Below are positions 1 through 6,059 of a stretch of DNA of 7,225 bases, piece by piece. Position numbers and translations under genes: made by a program. Numbering within the stretch: the first letter of the stretch is position 1; each line of letters opens with the position of its first letter. Below the pieces are notes generated by a model. That model made no database searches, had not been told where the DNA came from, and was given only the letters and a program-made list of their open reading frames with translations. Source of the stretch: Rhodospirillales bacterium (lineage in GTDB: Bacteria; Pseudomonadota; Alphaproteobacteria; Rhodospirillales; Casp-alpha2); assembly GCA_018664265.1 (NCBI GenBank), contig JABJOR010000301.1, forward strand, positions 1 through 7,225, in the 5' to 3' direction.

Positions 1-2
1 AT

Positions 3-416
3 ACCGCAGCAGAACGCCTGGCAGGGTATGAGAATTTAACCTTCATTACAGCCGATATGGAAGATGGCCCGGACATCTTCAGTGAAAATGGTGCTCTCAC
101 AGGGCAACAATTTGACGGGATCGTTGTTGTCAATTACTTGCACAGACCTTTGTTTCCGGGGTTATTGTCGGCATTAAAGCCAAACGGCATTTTTATTTAT
201 GAGACATTCGCCAGAGACAACGAAAAATACGCCCGCCCCCGTAACCCTGATCACTTACTGGAAGCAGGAGAACTTCTGGAATGTATAGCAGGGCGCTTAC
301 AGGTCATTGCCTATGAACATGGCATGGTAAACGCGTGTAGTGGAATTGGTGTAAAACAACGCATTGCAGCCATAAACAGCACTGAGCCTTGCAAACTGGA
401 AGACTTGAATATTTAG
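3..416 (+). CDS. Class I SAM-dependent methyltransferase, 3' part (start outside window)
   Basis: This is the C-terminal part of a plus-strand gene that is already open at the window edge: the frame reads without a stop from base 3 to the TAG at 414-416, about 137 codons. The visible part starts after the SAM-binding glycine loop. It contains an acidic strand end (FITADMED), then FDGIVVVNYLHRPLF, which fits the motif II/post-II region of a Rossmann methyltransferase, then LKPNGIFIYETFA, the usual motif III strand. The YLHRPLF...YETFA...GELLE pattern recalls a small methyltransferase family (TehB-like annotation) that I associate with alphaproteobacteria. The substrate is unknown. The internal ATG at 57 is not the start, because the reading frame and the fold both extend upstream. 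The gene ends tail to tail with the Nit hydrolase, overlapping it by 4 bases. Family assignment is good; function is open. Confidence 0.8.
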   Translation, partial: TAAERLAGYENLTFITADMEDGPDIFSENGALTGQQFDGIVVVNYLHRPLFPGLLSALKPNGIFIYETFARDNEKYARPRNPDHLLEAGELLECIAGRLQVIAYEHGMVNACSGIGVKQRIAAINSTEPCKLEDLNI

Positions 417-1237
417 GCTGAATACGACCTGTCGTGTTGTAAGGATGGCACCTGAGCGCGAACAGTGTCTACTCTGGTTGGGTCGATTTCGGCCATAACA
501 ATTCCGGGGTGCTTGCCGCCATCTGCAAGAATTTCTCCCCACGGATCAACAACAAGAGAATGCCCATAGGTTTTGCGGCCACCTTCATGCTCGCCGCACT
601 GGGCAGGGGCAAAGACAAAACATCCGTTTTCAATAGCGCGGGCTTTCAACAAAGTATGCCAATGCGCCTGTCCGGTTGGGCGAGTAAAAGCAGCAGGAAC
701 ACTCAGGAATATAGCTCCTTGCTGGGCCAGTTCACGGTAAAGATGCGGAAACCTTAGATCATAGCAAACGGTCATGCCCAACTTACCCCAAGGCGTTTGC
801 GCATCTACCCGTTTATCCCCTGGGCGATAGTTCATAGATTCTTGATAGCGTTCGCCTCCGCCCAGCTCCACATCAAACAAATGAATTTTGTCATAGCGGG
901 CCTGAACGGTGCCAGAGCTATCTATTAACAACGAACGATTGGCGAGCTTGCCAGGAACCTCTGACTTCACCACAAGTGAGCCTATCAGCAACCATACACC
1001 CGCTTTGGCAGCTTCATTGGCAAAAGCAGCAAGAGCCGTCGTCTCTGCCTCAAGGCGTGCTTTTTCGTGCAAAGCCTTTGGATCAGGTTCCATTAACCCG
1101 ACCGTTTCAGGCAACATGATAAAATCAACTCCCTGGGATGCGGCCTCGGTAATCAATGGCGAAATTTCAGTAATATTTTTTTCAAGATCACGCCCTGATG
1201 TGGTCTGGATCAACGCAACACTAAAAGAGCCAGACAT
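413..1237 (-). CDS. Nit-family carbon-nitrogen hydrolase (likely deaminated glutathione amidase)
   Basis: A 274-residue protein of the nitrilase superfamily, full length for the Nit1/Nit2/YbeM group. The catalytic triad is visible: Glu44 in MLPET, Lys117 in YDKIHLFDVEL, and Cys158 in TVCYDLRFPHLYREL. The motif KIHLFDV and the CYDLRFP nucleophile elbow are typical of the Nit1/NIT2-like branch rather than of true nitrilases. Proteins of this branch hydrolyse deaminated glutathione, and NIT2-type members hydrolyse omega-amides; the exact substrate here is inferred. It should be cytosolic, as no signal peptide is seen. The gene starts 12 bases after the grxC stop on the same strand, with a GAGGAA ribosome site overlapping that stop, so the two are probably co-transcribed. 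The link with a glutathione-using enzyme supports the glutathione-repair reading. Its stop overlaps the stop of the convergent methyltransferase. Confidence 0.93.
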   Translation of the reverse strand: MSGSFSVALIQTTSGRDLEKNITEISPLITEAASQGVDFIMLPETVGLMEPDPKALHEKARLEAETTALAAFANEAAKAGVWLLIGSLVVKSEVPGKLANRSLLIDSSGTVQARYDKIHLFDVELGGGERYQESMNYRPGDKRVDAQTPWGKLGMTVCYDLRFPHLYRELAQQGAIFLSVPAAFTRPTGQAHWHTLLKARAIENGCFVFAPAQCGEHEGGRKTYGHSLVVDPWGEILADGGKHPGIVMAEIDPTRVDTVRAQVPSLQHDRSYSA

Positions 1238-1257
1238 TATAAAGTTTCCTCAGGAAA
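1238..1257 (-). promoter_or_regulatory. Ribosome binding site of the Nit hydrolase inside a short palindrome
   Basis: On the minus strand the grxC stop TGA runs directly into GGAAAC, so GAGGAA lies about 10 bases before the ATG at 1237. The site forms the right arm of a near-perfect inverted repeat, TTTCCT-G-AGGAAA (1245-1257). This placement suggests translational coupling to grxC. The repeat has a one-base centre, so a real hairpin would lose its inner pairs and be weak. Confidence 0.5.
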
Positions 1258-1540
1258 GTCCCAGAAGCTTATCAAGCCTTCCTGTATGATCCAGAACCGC
1301 CAATTCATCAGAGCCACCAATGCTATTATCATTGATGAATATTTGCGGAACGGATGTTTTACCACCTGTCCGTTTGATCATTTCATCACGCAAGCCCGGA
1401 TCCATCATAATACTGATCTCTTCATAGGTGACACCTTTGCTATTAAGCAGCGACTTAGCGCGCGAGCAATATCCGCAAAACATAGAGGTGTAGATTTCAA
1501 TACGCGGTGTTTGCGCTATCGGGGCAGTATTCTGATTCAT
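1250..1540 (-). CDS. grxC: Glutaredoxin 3 (GrxC-type, CGYC active site)
   Basis: A 96-residue cytosolic dithiol glutaredoxin, slightly longer than the usual 80-90 residues because of about 12 extra N-terminal residues. The thioredoxin fold begins at RIEIYTSMFC. The active site is Cys22-Gly-Tyr-Cys25, where CPYC is commoner. The cis-proline loop is TSVPQIF (Pro65) and the glutathione-binding GGSDEL lies at 75-80, the standard GrxC signature. It reduces protein and low-molecular-weight disulfides using glutathione. In alphaproteobacteria grxC commonly follows comF and precedes a Nit hydrolase on one strand. Here the Nit partner is kept 12 bases downstream, but comF is separated by two transporter genes on the opposite strand, so grxC must use its own promoter in the 1541-1673 gap. 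Confidence 0.93.
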   Translation of the reverse strand: MNQNTAPIAQTPRIEIYTSMFCGYCSRAKSLLNSKGVTYEEISIMMDPGLRDEMIKRTGGKTSVPQIFINDNSIGGSDELAVLDHTGRLDKLLGLS

Positions 1541-1673
1541 GACATCTCATTCAAACAAAGTTTCTATAGTGTTTATTACATAAGTGGGTATTGTGCAAAA
1601 AGCAATTCCAGCCTGAAAAAATTACTGAAGACCACTCTCCGCTTCTACCTTGTTGCTGAAAAGACACGCCAAC
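1541..1673. promoter_or_regulatory. Divergent intergenic region between grxC and the TSUP gene
   Basis: This 133-base AT-rich gap must hold the promoter of grxC-nit on the minus strand and any promoter of the transporter genes on the plus strand. On the minus strand TTGCTT and TATGTA are 17 bases apart, a weak sigma-70-like pair. On the plus strand TTGTGC (1591-1596) and TGAAAA are about 17 apart, also weak. CTATAG at 1564-1569 is a six-base palindrome. I see no strong operator or terminator, and the promoter assignments are tentative. Confidence 0.35.
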
Positions 1674-2571
1674 ATGCAAATCTATTTGCCCATTGCCGAA
1701 ATATCGGTGAACATTTACCTAATTCTCGGAATGGGCGGTGGTGTCGGGTTTTTATCCGGATTATTCGGTGTTGGCGGCGGCTTTCTCATTACCCCCTTAC
1801 TGATTTTGATCAATATCCGCCCGGCAATCTCGGTGGCAACATCTTCAAACTTGCTCGTTGGAAGCTCGGTATCCGATGTCCTTGCCCATTGGCGGCGGGG
1901 CAATGTTGACTTCAAAATATCGGTGGTCTATTTGGCTCGAGCCTTGGCGTGTGGCTATTTACCCTTCTTCGCACACTCGGCCAAATCAATCTTGTAATCA
2001 TGTTTTCCTATGTCGTTTTCCTCGGTGGTCTTGGTGGGCTAATGCTCTTTGAAAGCATAAAATCGATGATAAGGCGCAAGCGTCAACTCCAGACGAGAAA
2101 GCGCCGCCGAAACTGGATGCACAACCTCCCTCTAAAAATGCGATTTCGCCGCTCACGTCTCTATATCAGTGCCATTATGCCCCTTGCCATTGGTTTTTTG
2201 TCGACCTGCTTTCGGCGATTATGGGTGTTGGAAGGGGTTTTATCATTGTTCCTGCAATGGTTTATCTGCTCGGCATGCCAACCGCTGTGGTCATCGGCAC
2301 ATCTTTATTTCAAATTATCTTTGTTTCAGCCAACATCACAATTCTACAAGCCGCCAATAATCAGACCGTCGATATCGTTCTCGCCGTAATTCTATTGGTC
2401 GGTGCCGTAATCGGAGCACAAATCGACGCCAGAATTGGCTCTAAACTTCAAGGTGATCACCTTCGTGGGTTACTGGCATTGATCGTTCTTTTGGTTTGTG
2501 GTCGGATTTCCTATGAATTAATAATACTTCCAGGCGAGTTCTATTCTATTAGTTCTGCAATTCTCAGCTAA
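1674..2571 (+). pseudogene. TSUP (TauE/SafE-type) membrane permease, disrupted by two frame changes
   Basis: Three consecutive plus-strand frames together give one protein of the 4-toluene sulfonate uptake permease (TSUP) family, which moves sulfite, sulfonates or related anions across the inner membrane. Frame 3 runs from ATG 1674 (MQIYLPIAEISVN, the family-like start; a TTG at 1650 is less likely) through the first motif GLFGVGGGFL and AHWRRGNVDFK to about 1920. Frame 2 then runs from about 1922 (GGLFGSSLGVWLF) through KMRFRRSRLYISAIMPLAIGF to about 2199. Frame 1 runs from 2200 (VDLLSAIMGVG) through YLLGMPTAVVIGTSLFQI to the stop at 2569-2571. Joined, this is about 300 residues, near normal family length. 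The first break matches a missing 16 bases; the second matches one missing T in a run at 2194-2199. The second copy of the repeated motif reads GVGRGF, with Arg in place of a conserved Gly. Sequencing error could explain the T-run break but less easily all three lesions. The SulP gene follows after 53 bases. Confidence 0.85.
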
Positions 2572-2613
2572 GCATCTGTTGAAAAAACGGACAAAGAACA
2601 TTAATGCCAATGC

Positions 2614-2624
2614 AGGAATAAAAA
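2614..2624 (+). promoter_or_regulatory. Ribosome binding site of the SulP gene
   Basis: AGGAA at 2614-2618 is followed by six A/T bases and then the ATG at 2625. This is a well-placed Shine-Dalgarno site and fixes the start. Translation of the SulP gene therefore does not depend on reading through the broken TSUP gene. Confidence 0.65.
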
Positions 2625-4262
2625 ATGAAACTTGTTCACGGCCTCACATTTGACAACATTAAAGGTGACATATTCGGCGGAATAACTGCTGCCGTCGTTG
2701 CACTACCGTTGGCACTTGCCTTTGGTGTCGCATCCGGAGCCGGGCCTATTGCCGGGCTCTATGGTGCAATAATTATTGGGTTTTTTGCCGCTGTTTTTGG
2801 TGGCACTCCAAGTCAGATATCAGGTCCGACAGGCCCCATGACCGTGGTCATGACAGTTATCATTGCAAAATATATTGATCAACCAGCAGCGGCATTTACC
2901 GTCGTCATTATGGGTGGGCTATTCCAGATTTTGTTCGGAACGCTTCGCCTTGGGCGCTATATAAATCTGGTTCCTTTCCCTGTCATTTCCGGATTCATGA
3001 CAGGAATTGGCTGCATTATTATTATCCTTCAACTGGCTCCCTTGCTGGGCCTGTCACACCCTGGCGAAGGGGTTGTTGCAAGCTTGATGCACTTACCCAC
3101 CGACATAGTTTCGGCAGACTGGAAAACCGCTCTGGTTGGTGTGTTAACGTTGGCTATCGTCTACCTGACACCGAAAAGCATTGGCCGGATAATACCAACA
3201 CCCATCATTGCATTAGTCGCAGGGACAGCGGTTGTCTGGTTGTCATTTCCTGACACACCCATTTTGGGCGAAATCCCCACGGGTTTCCCGGAACTCCATA
3301 TGCCGGTTATTGACTTGGTAACATGGACGGAAATGGTCAGCTCGGCCTTGGTTTTGGCTCTTCTTGGCTCTATAGACAGCTTGCTGACATCACTGGTTGC
3401 TGATGGCATTACCCGCACCCACCATGAATCTGATCGTGAACTGATCGGTCAAGGCATTGGCAATGCAATCGCTGGTTTGTTCGGTGCCATTCCGGGAGCA
3501 GGAGCCACCATGCGTACAGTGGTCAACGTGCGTGCAGGGGGCAAAACACCCATATCCGGTGCGGTCCATGCGCTGGTTCTATTAGGCGTTCTATTTGGCC
3601 TTGGACCTTTGGCGTCACTCATTCCACACGCTGTTCTGGCTGGTATTCTAATCAAGGTCGGCATTGATATTATTGACTGGGGTTATCTAAAACGTATTCC
3701 CCGCGCCCCAAAAGCAGGGGTTATCATTATGATGGTTGTCCTCGGATTAACGGTTGTTGTGGATTTGATTGTTGCCGTTAGTGTCGGGATTGTTGCGGCC
3801 AGCTTGTTATTCGTAAAGCGCATGTCAGACCTGCAATTAGAAAATGTTCGCACCGGAGCGGATGGACTACCTTATACTGCACAAGAGCAATCCATTCTCA
3901 ACGACCACGCGGATGAGATTATGATCTGCCATATTTCGGGGCCTATGAATTTCGGCGCCGCTAAAGGACTTACCAAACAAATAGCCGTCACATCCGATTT
4001 CAAGGTGCTGGTCATTGATTTGTCTGATGTAACGTTTGTTGATACCAGCGCTTCAATGGCCATTGAAGAGATCATGGTATCGGCAACAGAACTGGGGTTG
4101 GAAGTTATCCTTATAGGCATCAAAGCAAACGTGAAAAAGACACTTGAACTCTTGGGCGTCACCAAAGTAATCCCTGCTGAGCACAGTTTCGAAACGCGCA
4201 TGGATGCACTCAGGTATACTGCCGCTCTCCTTGATGGAAGCGAACCTCGGAATAAAGATTAA
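2625..4262 (+). CDS. SulP-family anion transporter with STAS domain, BicA-like
   Basis: A complete 545-residue inner-membrane transporter. Residues 1 to about 400 form the SulP core, very hydrophobic with two inverted repeats; about 430-535 form the cytoplasmic STAS domain, with IDLSDVTFVDTSA (464-476) as its conserved strand-helix turn. Visible core motifs are ISGPTGPMT (65-73, half-helix TM3), SIDSLLTSLVAD (249-260, TM8) and IPGAGATMRT (289-298, TM10). SulP proteins carry sulfate, bicarbonate or other anions, often with sodium or protons. Thr69, Asp251, Thr255, Ala294 and Thr295 fit the bicarbonate and sodium site of cyanobacterial BicA, with an offset of 7 after TM3 (BicA numbering from memory). 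Together with the SIDSLLTS and PGAGATMRT wording, this places it closer to BicA-like proteins than to sulfate permeases. Bicarbonate uptake is therefore inferred, not shown. No carbonic anhydrase or sulfur-assimilation gene is in view. It converges on comF with only 12 bases between the stops. Confidence 0.93.
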   Translation: MKLVHGLTFDNIKGDIFGGITAAVVALPLALAFGVASGAGPIAGLYGAIIIGFFAAVFGGTPSQISGPTGPMTVVMTVIIAKYIDQPAAAFTVVIMGGLFQILFGTLRLGRYINLVPFPVISGFMTGIGCIIIILQLAPLLGLSHPGEGVVASLMHLPTDIVSADWKTALVGVLTLAIVYLTPKSIGRIIPTPIIALVAGTAVVWLSFPDTPILGEIPTGFPELHMPVIDLVTWTEMVSSALVLALLGSIDSLLTSLVADGITRTHHESDRELIGQGIGNAIAGLFGAIPGAGATMRTVVNVRAGGKTPISGAVHALVLLGVLFGLGPLASLIPHAVLAGILIKVGIDIIDWGYLKRIPRAPKAGVIIMMVVLGLTVVVDLIVAVSVGIVAASLLFVKRMSDLQLENVRTGADGLPYTAQEQSILNDHADEIMICHISGPMNFGAAKGLTKQIAVTSDFKVLVIDLSDVTFVDTSASMAIEEIMVSATELGLEVILIGIKANVKKTLELLGVTKVIPAEHSFETRMDALRYTAALLDGSEPRNKD

Positions 4263-4280
4263 TTATTTGCCTGATTAATT
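4257..4280. repeat. 8-bp direct repeat GATTAATT across the SulP and comF stop codons
   Basis: GATTAATT occurs at 4257-4264 and again at 4273-4280, with an 8-base spacer. The first copy contains the SulP TAA and the second contains the comF stop (TAA on the minus strand). The 12-base gap between the convergent genes holds no hairpin and no T-tract terminator. The repeat may be chance in an AT-rich junction. Confidence 0.45.
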
Positions 4281-5120
4281 CCGCACCACCCGTGCAAAGG
4301 TCAACACATCTACTGCTTCTACTCCGGCACGGTTAAGCACACGCGCCATAGCCCAAGCTGTGGCCCCCGTTGTATAAACGTCATCAATAACCAACACCCT
4401 TCGGCCTGCCAATTGATCCACATAATCATCGCGCACACGAAAAGCGCCCTGAACACTGCGGCGGCGTTCTGCCGCGCTAATCTTGTTCTTCTTACCCTGT
4501 ATCTTTCCAAGCAATGTGCCTTGCCCCGGCGTTGGCTTGATCCGCTCCATAGCGTCGGGAAGAACACGCACTCCATGCTGCTTATTGATAGCCTGTGCAA
4601 GAAGAGCTGCCTGATTATAGCGTCGATGAAACAATCGCTTTCTATCTAATGGAACTGGGATCAGGACATCCGCATCATCAATCAAATTGACAAAAGCCGT
4701 TATCATCAAACGAGCAAATAACGCTGCGGCTTCCGTTCTGTCGGAATATTTAAACCCTAAAATCATGGCACGACATCCCTCGTCATAAACCACAGCCGCG
4801 CGCGCCCTGCCAAAAGGCGGGGTGTGGCCTGCGCAAGGAGCACATAAAGGAGCGTATTGATCATAGGGAAAGGGGACACCACAATTATGACACACGGCGG
4901 GGCCAATCAGGGATAATGCAGACCAGCATTTCGCACACAGAGTATCCGGAGTTTCAACCACGCAGGAACACCCCTGACACTGTGGCGGCAAGACCAAATC
5001 ACGCATTCGACCTAAAAATGCCCTAGCAACAGGGGGCACAATACGATTGTTGGTCCGTGACAACAGTGATTTATCCGGTGAAGTTTTTACCAATTTATAT
5101 GGATTGATGGGTTTTATCAT
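4275..5120 (-). CDS. comF: ComF family protein (phosphoribosyltransferase fold with Cys-rich N-terminus)
   Basis: A 281-residue protein in this start choice. The N-terminal third carries paired cysteines in a zinc-ribbon pattern: PPQCQGCSC (Cys48, 51, 53), CAKC (62, 65), CHNCG (77, 80) and CAPC (93, 96). The C-terminal half is a type I phosphoribosyltransferase domain with LIPVPLDRKRLFHRRYNQA, the ComF hallmark, and the PRPP loop VLVIDDVYTTGAT (242-254). In naturally competent bacteria ComF helps handle incoming single-stranded DNA; in alphaproteobacteria its role is usually unproven. The frame stays open up to an ATG at 5195, but that start would overlap the divergent methyltransferase, whereas the ATG at 5120 has AAAGGG seven bases upstream, so I chose 5120. 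grxC, its usual downstream neighbour, is displaced by the transporter pair. Confidence 0.9.
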   Translation of the reverse strand: MIKPINPYKLVKTSPDKSLLSRTNNRIVPPVARAFLGRMRDLVLPPQCQGCSCVVETPDTLCAKCWSALSLIGPAVCHNCGVPFPYDQYAPLCAPCAGHTPPFGRARAAVVYDEGCRAMILGFKYSDRTEAAALFARLMITAFVNLIDDADVLIPVPLDRKRLFHRRYNQAALLAQAINKQHGVRVLPDAMERIKPTPGQGTLLGKIQGKKNKISAAERRRSVQGAFRVRDDYVDQLAGRRVLVIDDVYTTGATAWAMARVLNRAGVEAVDVLTFARVVRN

Positions 5121-5147
5121 TCCCCTGCCCTTTGTTATAAAGACAGA
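5121..5147. promoter_or_regulatory. Short divergent spacer with comF ribosome site and a shared TTATAA box
   Basis: Only 27 bases lie between the comF start (-) and the methyltransferase start (+). On the minus strand AAAGGG (5133-5128) is the comF Shine-Dalgarno. The palindrome TTATAA at 5135-5140 could act as a -10 element. For the plus strand, TATAAA at 5136-5141 would place transcription start about at the ATG 5148, implying a leaderless or near-leaderless message unless ATG 5160 is used. No good -35 is visible for either direction. Confidence 0.35.
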
Positions 5148-6014
5148 ATGTTTGACTCTATGACCGTATTCAACCGTTCTATTGTGCGTCAGCACCGTGA
5201 CCGGGCATCAAGCAAGATTTCTGAGCACGATTTTCTCTTACGAGAAGTCGGTGAACGGTTGCTGGAAAGACTTGATGATACTGTTCGAAAATTCCCCGTA
5301 GCACTGGATATAGGAGCCCGTTCAGGCATACTTGCCGAATTAATAGCCGGGCGAGGTGGGATCGAGCATCTGTTCGCCTGTGAATTGTCTGAACCCATGG
5401 CACAACAACACAAAGGCACCATCTGTGTTGCGGATGAAGAAATTCTGCCCTTTGCTGATACAAGCTTTCATCTGGTTCTCAGCAATTTGTGTCTGCACTG
5501 GGTCAACGATCTGCCAGGGGCATTGGTGCAAATCAGACAAACACTTAAACCGGATGGATTGCTTCTGGCAACTATGTTTGGCGGTGAAACCCTGTTTGAG
5601 CTACGCAGCGTCCTTATGGACGCAGAAATTGCCATTGAAGGCGGTATCAGCCCCCGAGTATCCCCCTTTGCCGACATCCGGGATATCGGCAGCTTAATGC
5701 AACGCGCAGGTTTCGCTCTTCCCGTTCTCGACAGTGAGACCATTACAGTCCACTACAGTGATCCGCTCAAACTGCTCTATGATTTACGCGGGATGGGGGA
5801 AACCAACGCCGTGTTTGAAAAGCGCAAGACCGTCATGCGGCGGGAAACGATCATGCACGCCATGCAGCTCTACCGTGACAGGTTCACCGATGATGAAGGC
5901 CGTGTGCCCGCGACCTTCCAAATTCTCAATCTTAGTGGCTGGGCTCCGGCACCGGACCAACCAAAGCCGCTACGCCCAGGGACTGCACAGCAATCTTTAA
6001 CCGATGTTTTATAA
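5148..6014 (+). CDS. NDUFAF5-like SAM-dependent protein (complex I assembly type)
   Basis: A 288-residue class I SAM-binding protein, annotated BioC-like or methyltransferase in many genomes but much closer to NDUFAF5. The start TVFNRSIVRQHRDRA matches that family's N-terminus. Then come SAM motif I (ALDIGARSG, 52-60; the family usually has LDLGCGRG), VADEEILPF (94-102), SNLCLHWVNDLP (112-123), LKPDGLLLATMFGGETLFELR (split across 133-153), SPFADIRDIGSLMQRAGF and RGMGETNAVF, and a C-terminal VPATFQI stretch before ...GW. Mitochondrial NDUFAF5 hydroxylates an arginine of the complex I subunit NDUFS7; a similar role in bacterial complex I is inference. ATG 5148 and ATG 5160 (MTVFNR) are both possible starts; 5160 matches the family start better. 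It is divergent from comF and probably heads the run with sfsA (45-base gap). Confidence 0.9.
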   Translation: MFDSMTVFNRSIVRQHRDRASSKISEHDFLLREVGERLLERLDDTVRKFPVALDIGARSGILAELIAGRGGIEHLFACELSEPMAQQHKGTICVADEEILPFADTSFHLVLSNLCLHWVNDLPGALVQIRQTLKPDGLLLATMFGGETLFELRSVLMDAEIAIEGGISPRVSPFADIRDIGSLMQRAGFALPVLDSETITVHYSDPLKLLYDLRGMGETNAVFEKRKTVMRRETIMHAMQLYRDRFTDDEGRVPATFQILNLSGWAPAPDQPKPLRPGTAQQSLTDVL

Positions 6015-6059
6015 AGAAGCACTCTTGTCAGGCGACCTTAGAATCACTAAATTCCAACT

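Noticed and set aside
424..435. ACGAC-CT-GTCGT inverted repeat near the convergent stops as a terminator
   Set aside because: Five base pairs with a two-base loop cannot form a stable hairpin, no T-tract follows, and it lies within the Nit coding sequence.
1286..1909. 207-residue plus-strand open frame opposite grxC and through the TSUP start
   Set aside because: It lies antisense to a clear glutaredoxin and out of frame with the TSUP gene, and its translation shows no domain or membrane pattern. It is a shadow frame.
1674..2571. TSUP gene as two or three separate small functional membrane proteins
   Set aside because: The breaks fall inside conserved membrane stretches, the pieces lack their own ribosome sites at the breaks, and the middle piece carries a long out-of-frame tail.
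4257..4280. GATTAATT direct repeat as a target-site duplication of an inserted transporter cassette
   Set aside because: Both copies are at the right edge, 16 bases apart, and I find no matching copy near the left edge (1541-1673). It is more likely a chance repeat in an AT-rich junction.
5121..5195. Longer comF starting at 5195 (306 residues)
   Set aside because: It would overlap the first 48 bases of the divergent methyltransferase, its extra residues show no ComF similarity, and the ATG at 5120 has a good Shine-Dalgarno.
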